This document shows positions 43,867 through 51,849 of a stretch of DNA of 64,000 nt, piece after piece. Every line of letters starts with the position of its first letter. Position 1 is the first letter of the stretch. The notes under the pieces are model-generated. The model was not told the DNA's origin and ran no database searches. It saw nothing but the letters and a program-made list of their open reading frames with translations. Source of the DNA: Pseudomonadota bacterium (GTDB taxonomy: Bacteria; Pseudomonadota; Gammaproteobacteria; Burkholderiales; Burkholderiaceae_B); assembly GCA_023423975.1 (NCBI GenBank), contig JAFAEO010000073.1, positions 124,001-188,000 on the forward strand. Reading direction: 5' to 3'. The position numbers were made by a program, and so were the translations under genes.

Positions 43867-43883
43867 TATCAGGTTATCTGATA
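43867..43883. promoter_or_regulatory. Inverted repeat before the FadR-type regulator
   Basis: TATCAG-GTTAT-CTGATA is a perfect 6-bp inverted repeat with a five-base spacer, 11 bases upstream of the regulator start. The position suits an operator close to the transcription start. Assignment to this regulator is from position. Confidence 0.55.
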
Positions 43884-44161
43884 ACTTTTGGTTTTTTCAG
43901 CCGGCATGGAATAATTTTTTAAGCCGGCACCCGGCTCGGGAACAAGTTACGTATGGCTGCAACATCAGGGGACAAAACGATATCTGTAATGATCGCTAGT
44001 TACGCCAATCAGGTACACAGGGCCCGGGGATGAAGTGACGGACACCTCTGGTTTCTATCGCATATGTGATTCGCAGCGACATCAGGACGATCATGCCAGC
44101 CCCGCTCGCAGGACCGGGCACGCGGCTTGACGCGGTTTTCTGCCGACGCGCCTGACCGGAA

Positions 44162-45676
44162 CTACGTTTTTTTCGCCGGCGGCACTGTCGGACGCGCATC
44201 GCCTGCTGTACCTTCGCCTGCTGTACCTTCGCCTGCTGTACCTTCGCCTTCTGTACCTTCGCCTTCTGTACCGTCGCCCTCGGGAGTGTCCTCTACCATT
44301 TCTTCTCCCGCCATGGACAGATCTTCGTCCGCCACGGAGTGATCCGTATCGGCGCGCTGAGGCAGGTTCAGCTCAGTAATCGGGTCGCCAGCCTGGATAA
44401 TATCCAGTACTTTTTCCATGGCTTGTTCGTCAGATGAAATATCGATCGATTCATCGACACGCGGATCCAGCGCCGTTGCCATGGGAGAAGCTGGCACGTT
44501 AACCGACATGGGTACAAAGGGCTCGGGATCCACCTTGTAGGTACCCTTGACTTTCTCCTTGCGCACAAAGATAACCAGCGAAAAGGCCGCCAGCGACGTA
44601 TAAATATAGAACATGGGCGCGCCGCCGATATCCATCAGTTTACCCACCAGCAACGGCCCAAGACTGGCGCCAACGCCATAGGTCATTAGCAACACGCCGC
44701 TTAAGCCGACACGCAACGACGGGTCGACGTGTTCATTGGCAAAAGCGGTCGCCAGCGGATAAATCGTAAATTGCAGAACGCCGAAGATCGCCACCATGAC
44801 CAGCATCACCGAATACGGCAGATGCCAGTAGCCGTAAAACGGGATAGTCAGCAGCCCCAGCAAAAGCGCATTGAAGCGAATCATGTTCAAGCGATAAATG
44901 CGATCGGACAACCAGCCCATCGGCCACTGAGACAGCAGTCCGGCCATGACCGATACTGACAGGAAGACCGCAACCTGGTCGGTATTCATGCCCTCTTTAC
45001 TGGCATATACCGGCCCCAGGCCGTAAAAGGAACCGGTGATGCTACCCGCCACGAAGAGCACGAACATGGACATGGGCACCAGTCGAATGAACACTTTGAG
45101 TTTGATCGGCGCATGTACCTGCAAGACGGGGTGACTGCGCCGCGTAATGGCTACCGGAATCAGGCAGAGCGCCATGGACATGGCAACCACATTGAGCGTG
45201 GTCAGATCTTCCGGCGAGAAAAACGACACGGTCATCTGGCCGAACACCAGCCCCAGGCCTGACATGACCATATAAAAGGCAAAAACACTGCCGCGCTGTT
45301 TCTGGTCGGCCTGATCATTAAGCCAACTCTCCAGCACCATATATTGCGTGACCATGGTCGCACCGGTCAGAAACCGCAGAAATACCCAGATCGGCAACAA
45401 AGGGGTAATGGTCTGGGCCAGAACCAGCACCGTCACCATCGCAGCGGAGATCGCATAGGCACGGATATGCCCCACGCGCTGCACCAGCTTGTGCCCGAAA
45501 CGCGCCCCCAGGACCTGGCCGGTATAGAAAGCGGCAATCAGTAAACCGATCCAGACCTGGCTGACCCCCTGATCGGCCAGATGTAACGCGATGAATGTGT
45601 TGTACAGACCCGTGCCGAGCGACATGAGCAATGTCGCAAGATACAGAGAGAAAAAAGACAGAAAAAGGCTGATCAT
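44162..45676 (-). CDS. MFS transporter with repeat-built acidic C-terminal tail
   Basis: The protein is about 504 residues: twelve predicted membrane helices in residues 1-385 (MFS fold, with ARFGHKLVQRVGHIRAY between helices 2 and 3), then a cytoplasmic tail of about 115 residues rich in Glu, Asp and Gly. The tail ends in five-residue repeats (GEGTA/GEGTE) encoded by 15-bp tandem repeats. The substrate is unknown; it resembles YcaD-like MFS proteins. The ATG of MISLFLSFF was chosen; a GTG 19 codons upstream is the alternative. No ribosome binding site is clear for either. Confidence 0.85.
   Translation of the reverse strand: MISLFLSFFSLYLATLLMSLGTGLYNTFIALHLADQGVSQVWIGLLIAAFYTGQVLGARFGHKLVQRVGHIRAYAISAAMVTVLVLAQTITPLLPIWVFLRFLTGATMVTQYMVLESWLNDQADQKQRGSVFAFYMVMSGLGLVFGQMTVSFFSPEDLTTLNVVAMSMALCLIPVAITRRSHPVLQVHAPIKLKVFIRLVPMSMFVLFVAGSITGSFYGLGPVYASKEGMNTDQVAVFLSVSVMAGLLSQWPMGWLSDRIYRLNMIRFNALLLGLLTIPFYGYWHLPYSVMLVMVAIFGVLQFTIYPLATAFANEHVDPSLRVGLSGVLLMTYGVGASLGPLLVGKLMDIGGAPMFYIYTSLAAFSLVIFVRKEKVKGTYKVDPEPFVPMSVNVPASPMATALDPRVDESIDISSDEQAMEKVLDIIQAGDPITELNLPQRADTDHSVADEDLSMAGEEMVEDTPEGDGTEGEGTEGEGTAGEGTAGEGTAGDARPTVPPAKKT
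44201..44275. repeat. 15-bp tandem repeats in the MFS gene
   Basis: Five near-identical copies of GCCTGCTGTACCTTC (last two with GCCTTCTG) run in register with the reading frame and encode Gly-Glu-Gly-Thr-Ala/Glu units in the MFS tail. Gain or loss of whole units would change tail length without a frameshift. Confidence 0.9.
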
Positions 45677-45841
45677 TCTGACCCGACGAGAAAGACGGAC
45701 GATAAAAAACAACAACTGCAATAAAAATGACACTGCCTGCAGCCGGCCCGTTCAAGCATGGCCGGCGGTCCTGCGATAACGCAGCGATAAATGCTGCGTC
45801 ATTGGCGGCCGATGCAATTTGCAGCGCCGGCCCGCTTGCAC

Positions 45842-46342
45842 TTAAAGCTGGGAGAGGATCGTCTGGGTGCCGCTGATCTTGTATTCACCACCGTCTTCGA
45901 CGTTCAGCTGCTTGACTACGCCATCTTCCAGAATGGCCGAATAACGACGCGAACGCACGCCCAGGCCGCGGGCGACCAGATCCAGCTCCAGGCCCATCTC
46001 TGTTGTCCAGGTTGCAGAGCCATCGGCCAGCAATCGGATAATACCGGTTGCGCCGGTATCGCGCCCCCAGGCGCCCATCACGAAAGCATCGTTAACAGCC
46101 ACACACCAGATTTCGTCTACGCCTTTGGCCTTAATCTGCTCTGCATCACGAATGAAATCGACCACGTGTTTGGTCGTGCAGGTGGGCGTGAAGGCGCCGG
46201 GCACGGCAAAAAGCACTATCTTCTTGCCTTTGACCAGCTCGGATACCTTGAAGGCCTGCGGGCCGCTCTGGCCATTATCTGCGCTTTCGATGAACTCTGT
46301 GAGTGTACCTTCGGGTACCCGATCTCCAATGCTGATTGTCAT
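45842..46342 (-). CDS. Peroxiredoxin (Prx5/redoxin family)
   Basis: The 166-residue thiol peroxidase reduces hydrogen peroxide and organic peroxides in the cytoplasm. The peroxidatic cysteine is in AVPGAFTPTCTTKHV, followed by WCVAVNDAFVMGAWG, both Prx5 signatures. No C-terminal glutaredoxin domain is fused, unlike in some Prx5 proteins. The ATG has AGGAG nine bases upstream; a longer open frame is not family-like. It is divergent from moaC. Confidence 0.93.
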   Translation of the reverse strand: MTISIGDRVPEGTLTEFIESADNGQSGPQAFKVSELVKGKKIVLFAVPGAFTPTCTTKHVVDFIRDAEQIKAKGVDEIWCVAVNDAFVMGAWGRDTGATGIIRLLADGSATWTTEMGLELDLVARGLGVRSRRYSAILEDGVVKQLNVEDGGEYKISGTQTILSQL

Positions 46343-46541
46343 ATTGACTCCTGTCTGATTTAAGCAAATGCGCGTGCAGTTAGTGTAACACCTGGCTTCG
46401 CAGCAAAGGGTAAATCCCCCATCGATCCTGCGTCCATACCATAACATTTTCATGTGACACAAATACCTACGCCGGTAGGGGCGTTTTTCACAACGAGCGC
46501 AAATACAGGTATAGTTATTGGATACCGCGTTCGCACCATGA

Positions 46542-46560
46542 AACTGCCATCTCGGCAGTT
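46542..46560 (+). other. Hairpin in the moaC leader
   Basis: AACTGCC-N5-GGCAGTT forms a 7-bp perfect stem about 50 bases before the moaC start. A second small stem (CCTAC / GTAGG) lies upstream at about 46470. I could not fit them to the molybdenum-cofactor riboswitch, so a regulatory role is open. Confidence 0.35.
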
Positions 46561-46611
46561 AGGTTGCACGGTTCCATTTTTATTTTCGCGGTCCCGGACC
46601 GCTTATTGCGC

Positions 46612-47139
46612 ATGAAAAAAACATCTGTCGTTTCCGATACCCCGACCAAGGCCGACACCGCCGCATCCGCGCTTAGCCACCTGGATGAAGCAGGCCAGGT
46701 TCGCATGGTCGACGTGCTGGGTAAAACCGCTACTGCTCGCACCGCCGTAGCGCGCAGTATTGTACGCATGACACCCCGCTCCTATGCCGCCCTGAATGCA
46801 GCGGAAAACAGCAAGGGCGAAGTGCTCAATACCGCCCGTGTCGCCGGCGTGCTGGCCGCCAAGCGCTGCGCCGAACTGATTCCCATGTGCCACAGCCTGC
46901 CGTTGACGTTCGCCGGCATTGATTTCACCCTGGACGATCAAGCGCAGTGCGTCACTATCCGCGCGACCTGTCGCAGCGACTATAAGACCGGCGTCGAAAT
47001 GGAAGCGCTCACCGCCTGTTCGATTGCCGCGCTCACCATTTATGACATGTGCAAGGCCGCCGACAAAGGCATTATTATTGAAGACACCCGACTTGAATAT
47101 AAATCGGGTGGCAAGAGTGGAGAATGGCGTTGTGATTAA
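46612..47139 (+). CDS. moaC: Cyclic pyranopterin monophosphate synthase MoaC
   Basis: MoaC works with MoaA in the first step of molybdenum cofactor synthesis, converting the MoaA product from GTP to cyclic pyranopterin monophosphate. The 175-residue protein has the family segments AKRCAELIPMCHSLPLT, ATCRSDYKTGVEMEALTA and IYDMCKAADKG. The N-terminal 20 residues are a non-conserved Thr/Ala-rich extension. It starts a tight run moaC-moaD-moaE-moaB. It overlaps moaD by eight bases. Its partner moaA is about 4 kb away on the other strand. Confidence 0.96.
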   Translation: MKKTSVVSDTPTKADTAASALSHLDEAGQVRMVDVLGKTATARTAVARSIVRMTPRSYAALNAAENSKGEVLNTARVAGVLAAKRCAELIPMCHSLPLTFAGIDFTLDDQAQCVTIRATCRSDYKTGVEMEALTACSIAALTIYDMCKAADKGIIIEDTRLEYKSGGKSGEWRCD

Positions 47140-47371
47140 TATTCTGTATTTTGCCCGCATTGCCGAGCTCACCGGCAAGCGCACCGAACAACTGGCTTTG
47201 CCCGCCCCGGTTACGGTCAATGCGTGGCTGGCACAACTGCATGAGACATACCCTGCACTCAAGGATATCGGCGTGCTCAAAGTGGCGGTCAATAAAAAAC
47301 ATGCCCAGGCCGACACCCTGATTAATGATCGCGATGAAGTGGCGATCTTCGAGCCCGTGACCGGAGGTTGA
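47132..47371 (+). CDS. moaD: Molybdopterin synthase sulfur carrier subunit MoaD
   Basis: MoaD is the ubiquitin-like sulfur donor of molybdopterin synthase. The 79-residue protein opens INILYFARIAELTGK and ends in the diagnostic Gly-Gly (EPVTGG), which carries the thiocarboxylate. The start is a GTG with GGAG about nine bases upstream, inside the end of moaC. It is too short and too late-starting for simple ATG-based gene finding. moaE follows with one base between stop and start. Confidence 0.93.
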   Translation: MINILYFARIAELTGKRTEQLALPAPVTVNAWLAQLHETYPALKDIGVLKVAVNKKHAQADTLINDRDEVAIFEPVTGG

Positions 47372-47372
47372 C

Positions 47373-47879
47373 ATGATCTCAGTACAGCACGCCGATTTCG
47401 ATGCCGGACAACTGATTCGCGAGCTACACGAACGCAGTCAGGGTCAGGCCGGCGCCGTGGCCTCATTCGTGGGTTATGTGCGAGACTATTCGGCATCGCA
47501 GCCGACGCAGGAACTCTTTCTGGAACATTACCCGGGCATGTGCGAGCAGGAACTGGCCGATATTGCACAACAGGCCAAGCAGCGCTGGGATATTGTCCAA
47601 AGCACCATCGTGCACCGGGTAGGCGCCCTGTCACGCCAGCAACAGATTGTTTTCGTGGGTATTGCCAGCGCCCATCGCGGCGACGCCTTTTCCGCCTGCG
47701 AGTACATCATGGATGCGCTCAAAACCCGCGCGCCTTTCTGGAAGCGGGAAACACTGGCCGACGGCAAGGCGTTCTGGGTGCAGGCGCGCAACAGCGACCA
47801 ACAGCGCCTGGAAAAATGGAGCGCCTCGCAAGACGTTACAGCGCAAGCAGAAACACCAGAGCAGGAAGGGCATAAATGA
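47373..47879 (+). CDS. moaE: Molybdopterin synthase catalytic subunit MoaE
   Basis: MoaE pairs with MoaD to convert cyclic pyranopterin monophosphate to molybdopterin. The 168-residue protein shows GAVASFVGYVRDY, LEHYPGM and the active-site region APFWKRETLADGKAFWV with conserved lysines. Length is normal, with a short Gln/Glu-rich tail. The stop overlaps the moaB start by four bases. Confidence 0.95.
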   Translation: MISVQHADFDAGQLIRELHERSQGQAGAVASFVGYVRDYSASQPTQELFLEHYPGMCEQELADIAQQAKQRWDIVQSTIVHRVGALSRQQQIVFVGIASAHRGDAFSACEYIMDALKTRAPFWKRETLADGKAFWVQARNSDQQRLEKWSASQDVTAQAETPEQEGHK

Positions 47880-48400
47880 AGTCGCTTACGGAAAACGACA
47901 ATAAAGTCGCATTGCATATCGCGATTCTGACCATTCACGACACCCGTACACCGGAAACCGACAGCTCGGGCCGCTATCTGGCCCAAGCCGTTGCCGACAG
48001 CGGCCATCAGGTAGCGGGACAGGCCATTTGCCCGGATAATCGGTACGCCATCCGCAAGCATTTGTCCGACTGGATCCTGGATGAAAACATTCACGCCATT
48101 ATTACCAATGGCGGCACGGGCATGCGCGACAGGAACGCCACGCTGGCTGCCGTCACGCCGTTGCTCGATACGCAAATTGCCGGTTTTGGCGAGCTGTTTC
48201 GCGCCTATTCGTTTGCCGACATCGGCTCCTCGGGTCTGCAATCAAACGCCCTGGGCGGCAAGGCCAACAATACCCTGATCTTCTGCCTGCCTGGTTCAAC
48301 CGGCGCCTGCCGTCTGGGTTGGGAAAAAATTCTGCGAGAACAATTGGACAGCCACCACCAGCCATGCAATTTCGCATCGGCTTATGCCAAGCGTGATTAA
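47876..48400 (+). CDS. moaB: Molybdenum cofactor biosynthesis protein MoaB
   Basis: MoaB/MogA-family proteins adenylylate molybdopterin before metal insertion. The 174-residue protein has DTRTPETDSSGRYLA, the substrate-binding TNGGTGMRDRN and FCLPGSTGACRLGWEKIL, all characteristic. It resembles E. coli MoaB more than MogA. The four-base overlap with moaE indicates coupling. A terminator-like hairpin follows after about 90 bases, before moeA. Confidence 0.94.
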   Translation: MKSLTENDNKVALHIAILTIHDTRTPETDSSGRYLAQAVADSGHQVAGQAICPDNRYAIRKHLSDWILDENIHAIITNGGTGMRDRNATLAAVTPLLDTQIAGFGELFRAYSFADIGSSGLQSNALGGKANNTLIFCLPGSTGACRLGWEKILREQLDSHHQPCNFASAYAKRD

Positions 48401-48489
48401 ATCGTGAGCGGCATCAGACGGTGTTGACAATGGCAATAACCGGCTCCACCCACCAGCGCACAATTGAGCGCGGTCAGCCTGCAACGGTA

Positions 48490-48529
48490 CGCAAAGCGGG
48501 CGACGCCGCACTGCTCTTGCGGTTTTTTT
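48490..48529 (+). terminator. Terminator-like hairpin after moaB
   Basis: CGCAA and TTGCG bracket a structured loop that contains its own GCGG / CCGC stem, followed by seven T (48523-48529). It is about 90 bases after the moaB stop. The outer stem is short, so strength is uncertain. Confidence 0.55.
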
Positions 48530-48672
48530 CAAGGGTGCAGGCCAATGCCATGGGCAGCCCGGTTGCACATGATAACCATGACCGGCGCAATGGCGCTAGC
48601 TGTTAGTCCCGGCACCGCCATCACGTCTGCCGTATCACTTATACCGCACACCGAACATTACTTATTTGAGAA

Positions 48673-49902
48673 ATGACCACAGGAAACGCCACTATGCTCG
48701 ATTTTGATACTGCCCAGCAGCGGCTGCTGGATCTACCCATCGCCAATATTCCCGTGGAAACCATCAGCCTGCAGCAGGCGCAGGGCCGTGTACTTGCACA
48801 GGATGTCGTGGCTACGCTGGACATGCCGTCTGCCGACAACAGCTCGATGGATGGCTACGCGTTACGTCTGCAGGACTATATGCCGGGCACGCCTCTGCCC
48901 GTGCAACAGCGCGTGTTTGCCGGACAGGCGCCGCAGCCGCAGGAACCCGGAAAAATCTCCCGCATTTTTACAGGCAGCCTGATTCCCGAGGGCGCCGATA
49001 CGGTGGTCATGCAGGAAGTGTGCACTGAAGAGGACGGCCAGGTCACGATTACGCAGGCCCCCGTCAAAAACCAGAATATTCGCCGCCAGGGCGAAGATAC
49101 CCGCGCCGGCAGCGTGTTGCTGGAGCAAGGCACGGTTCTGGGCGCCGCCGAAATCGGCCTGATTGCCACCCAGGGCATTGCCGAGCTCACCGTGTACCGC
49201 CAGCTCAAGGTCGGCATTCTGACAACCGGAGACGAGCTGGTGCCAGTGGGGCAATCTCGAGAATCTTCACAGATTTTCAACTCCAATGCACCCATGCTGA
49301 CCGCGCTGTTTCACACCCTGGGTGCGCGGGTTGAGCACGTCCTGCACGCCATGGACGATATGGATGCGACACGCGCGGCACTCAATACCCTGTTTGCCGA
49401 CTGTGATCTGGTCATCAGCGTCGGCGGCGTATCGGTGGGTGAAAAAGATCTGATCAAACCGGCCCTGGAAGCACTGGGCGCCAGCCTGGATTTCTGGAAG
49501 GTGCGCATGAAACCGGGTAAACCGGTGGCGCTGTCCAGCGTCAACAATGTCCCTGTGATCTGCCTGCCGGGCAACCCGGTCTCGGCGTATACCGTGCTGG
49601 CCGTGCTGGTCTCGCCACTGGTGCGCAAGCTGCAGGGACGCCGGCAATGCCTGCCCTCGCGGCTTCAGGCTACGCTGAAAACAGACAAGGTCTTTAACGA
49701 AACCCGTGATGAATTTCTGCGCGTTCGCATCACGCAGGATGAACAGACCGGGCTACTGATGGCGGAACCCTATGAACGGCAGGGTTCCGGCATGAGCTCT
49801 TCCCTGCCCTGGGCTAACGCCTTTGCCCGCGTGCCCGCAGTACAGAAATATACCGGCGGCGACCGCGTATGGGTCTACCCAAAGGAAGACTGGATCCGTT
49901 AA
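48673..49902 (+). CDS. moeA: Molybdopterin molybdenumtransferase MoeA
   Basis: MoeA inserts molybdate into adenylylated molybdopterin. The 409-residue protein has DMPSADNSSMDGYALR near the N-terminus, TGDELVPVG and the SVGGVSVGEKDLI and CLPGNPVSAYT motifs of the MoCF domain, and a C-terminal MoeA_C region. The first ATG is given; an ATG seven codons later, MLDFDTAQQ, has a better AGGAA ribosome binding site and may be the true start. It is separated from moaCDEB by 272 bases and a hairpin. Confidence 0.95.
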   Translation: MTTGNATMLDFDTAQQRLLDLPIANIPVETISLQQAQGRVLAQDVVATLDMPSADNSSMDGYALRLQDYMPGTPLPVQQRVFAGQAPQPQEPGKISRIFTGSLIPEGADTVVMQEVCTEEDGQVTITQAPVKNQNIRRQGEDTRAGSVLLEQGTVLGAAEIGLIATQGIAELTVYRQLKVGILTTGDELVPVGQSRESSQIFNSNAPMLTALFHTLGARVEHVLHAMDDMDATRAALNTLFADCDLVISVGGVSVGEKDLIKPALEALGASLDFWKVRMKPGKPVALSSVNNVPVICLPGNPVSAYTVLAVLVSPLVRKLQGRRQCLPSRLQATLKTDKVFNETRDEFLRVRITQDEQTGLLMAEPYERQGSGMSSSLPWANAFARVPAVQKYTGGDRVWVYPKEDWIR

Positions 49903-49927
49903 GCGCACGAACTTCATCGTTGAAAGG

Positions 49928-49972
49928 AGCTCATCGGCCATGGCGCACAGGGCGTGCCAAGGCCGATGAGCT
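49928..49972. terminator. Long inverted repeat between convergent moeA and mobA
   Basis: A 12-bp perfect stem (AGCTCATCGGCC / GGCCGATGAGCT) with an inner TGGC / GCCA stem lies 26 bases after moeA and about 150 bases after mobA. No T run on either side, so it may be a weak bidirectional terminator or an mRNA end stabiliser. Confidence 0.55.
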
Positions 49973-50122
49973 GCAAATCTGCCAGCGTCAGAAGCGGTTC
50001 GGATTCAAGCAAAATTAAGACAAGATTAAGCTCAGTTGCAGCGCTATCGAAGCAACAATAACCGCCCTGCCGGCAAACCATGGTCCGGTTGTGAGCAGCC
50101 TCATCGCCGCCTAATGCTGATG

Positions 50123-50749
50123 CTACTCGATTGCAGTCACGCTGGCCTGGGCAAGGGCCAGTTCCTCTGGCGTATTCACATTCAAAAATGCCTGGGCATG
50201 ATCAAACACCACCCGCACCGCGTGCTGTGATTCCAGCCAGGGAAGCACAGCGCGGCGACCACCTTGCAGGTAGTCCCGCACTGTGGCCAGCATTGTTGCA
50301 TGCAACAGCAGACAAATGGAATGATCGCGGGCGCCGGCGTGCGCAAAGGCAATCTGCCCGCCCTGGGCCATCAATTCAGCATACAGGCGCGCAACATAAT
50401 CATCCGGGAGCGCCGGCATATCACAGCCAGCCACCACCAGCCACGGCGTCTTGACAAGAGGCGCCGCCGCAAGCAGACCGGCCAGCGGCCCCTGGCTGCC
50501 GTCGAACTCGGGCGGATCCTGCACGACCTGACCGTACTGCTGGTATTGTCCCTGATTCTGGTTGGCGCTGATCAGCACGCCGGCCGCTTGCGGCCGCAAT
50601 GCCCGCAACACATATTCGATCAGGGGACGCGCATGCAGCCGGACCAGGCCCTTGTCTACACCGCCCAACCGCCGGCCCTGGCCTCCGGCCAGTATCAATG
50701 CCGTCACGTCCTGGGGCCGAAGCGGCGCCGACTGCGGTATGCCAGTCAT
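50123..50749 (-). CDS. mobA: Molybdenum cofactor guanylyltransferase
   Basis: MobA attaches GMP to molybdenum cofactor to give the bis-MGD form used by formate dehydrogenases. The 208-residue protein has the nucleotide-binding LAGGQGRRLGGVDKGL near residue 20, and QGPLAGLLAA and AGCDMPALPDD further on, all typical. It follows moaA by two bases on the same strand, so the two are co-translated. The cofactor form it makes is the one expected for FdsA. Confidence 0.95.
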   Translation of the reverse strand: MTGIPQSAPLRPQDVTALILAGGQGRRLGGVDKGLVRLHARPLIEYVLRALRPQAAGVLISANQNQGQYQQYGQVVQDPPEFDGSQGPLAGLLAAAPLVKTPWLVVAGCDMPALPDDYVARLYAELMAQGGQIAFAHAGARDHSICLLLHATMLATVRDYLQGGRRAVLPWLESQHAVRVVFDHAQAFLNVNTPEELALAQASVTAIE

Positions 50750-50751
50750 GC

Positions 50752-51849
50752 TCAGCCTCCGATATAACTCATTTCGATTTTTTCACGCGTTCCGCTTAAC
50801 TGGTCACGCAATTCGGAATACCGGTCGGCTCTACCGGTCCAGATTCCGGCCAGCACACTTGTAATATCATGGTCCGTTGCGGCAGAGCGCAGTAACGCGC
50901 GCAAGTCAAAGCCCTGGTCTGCGAACAAACAGGTAAACAATTTTCCTTCCGGCGACATGCGCAGACGGGTGCAATCGCCACAGAATGCATGTGTCACACT
51001 TGTGATAAGACCCACTTCGCCGCCACCGTCTTTGTAGCGCCAGCGCCTGGCCACCTCGCCCGGATAGTTGGCATGTACCGGCTCCAGCTCGAATCTGGCC
51101 TGCAGCTGTTGCAGGATTTCCCGGCCACTAACCACATCTGTCATATCCCAGTGGTTGGTCACGCCCACATCCATAAATTCGATGAATCGCAGAATATGAC
51201 CACTATGGCGGAAATACTCCGCCATCGGTACGATCTGGTGCTCATTCACACCTTTTTTCACAACCATATTGACCTTGATCGGCGCAATGCCTGCCTGCTT
51301 GGCGGCATCGATACCGGCCAGCACCTGGTCCACATGAATTTTGGTATCGCTCATCTGCTGGAACAGCTCCGGATCCAGCGCATCCAGGCTGACGGTAATC
51401 CGTTCCAGCCCGGCATCCCGCAATGGAACAGCCAGACGCTGCAGCAGCGTGCCGTTGGTGGTAAGCGCGATATCCAGCGGCTTATCTTCCAGATCCCTGA
51501 TCTGGGCCAGCATGGAGATCAGGCGTGTCATTTCCTTGCGCAGCAACGGTTCGCCACCGGTAATGCGCAATTTGTTCACCCCCAGTTGCGCAAAAAGGCG
51601 CGCCATGCGGGTAATCTCTTCAAACGACAGAATCTGGCTGTGCGGCAAAAATACGTGGTCGCTGCCAAACTGGTCGCGCGGCATACAGTATGAGCACCGA
51701 AAATTACATTTGTCAGTGATCGATATGCGCAAGTCACGCAAGGCGCGACCCAGCTGGTCCACAACGGGCCTGCCGGGTATGTACTCCGCCTGCGGCAAAG
51801 GCCGCGCTGCCACTTTGCGGATATCGGAAATCGGAATAATGTTAGTCAT
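50752..51849 (-). CDS. moaA: GTP 3',8-cyclase MoaA
   Basis: MoaA is the radical-SAM enzyme that starts molybdenum cofactor synthesis from GTP. The 365-residue protein has the N-terminal cluster motif Cys48-x3-Cys52-x2-Cys55 (CNFRCSYC), a C-terminal CGDCTRL...TCLF cluster motif, and the required C-terminal Gly-Gly (SYIGG). It overlaps the upstream regulator gene by eight bases and precedes mobA by two, giving a three-gene unit regulator-moaA-mobA that is divergent from the formate dehydrogenase operon. Confidence 0.96.
   Translation of the reverse strand: MTNIIPISDIRKVAARPLPQAEYIPGRPVVDQLGRALRDLRISITDKCNFRCSYCMPRDQFGSDHVFLPHSQILSFEEITRMARLFAQLGVNKLRITGGEPLLRKEMTRLISMLAQIRDLEDKPLDIALTTNGTLLQRLAVPLRDAGLERITVSLDALDPELFQQMSDTKIHVDQVLAGIDAAKQAGIAPIKVNMVVKKGVNEHQIVPMAEYFRHSGHILRFIEFMDVGVTNHWDMTDVVSGREILQQLQARFELEPVHANYPGEVARRWRYKDGGGEVGLITSVTHAFCGDCTRLRMSPEGKLFTCLFADQGFDLRALLRSAATDHDITSVLAGIWTGRADRYSELRDQLSGTREKIEMSYIGG

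Noticed and set aside
44201..44275. Possible CRISPR-like array
   Set aside because: The 15-bp units are contiguous without spacers and in register with the MFS reading frame.
46119..46342. Plus-strand open frame opposite the peroxiredoxin start
   Set aside because: Antisense shadow of a gene with a clear Prx5 active site and AGGAG ribosome binding site.
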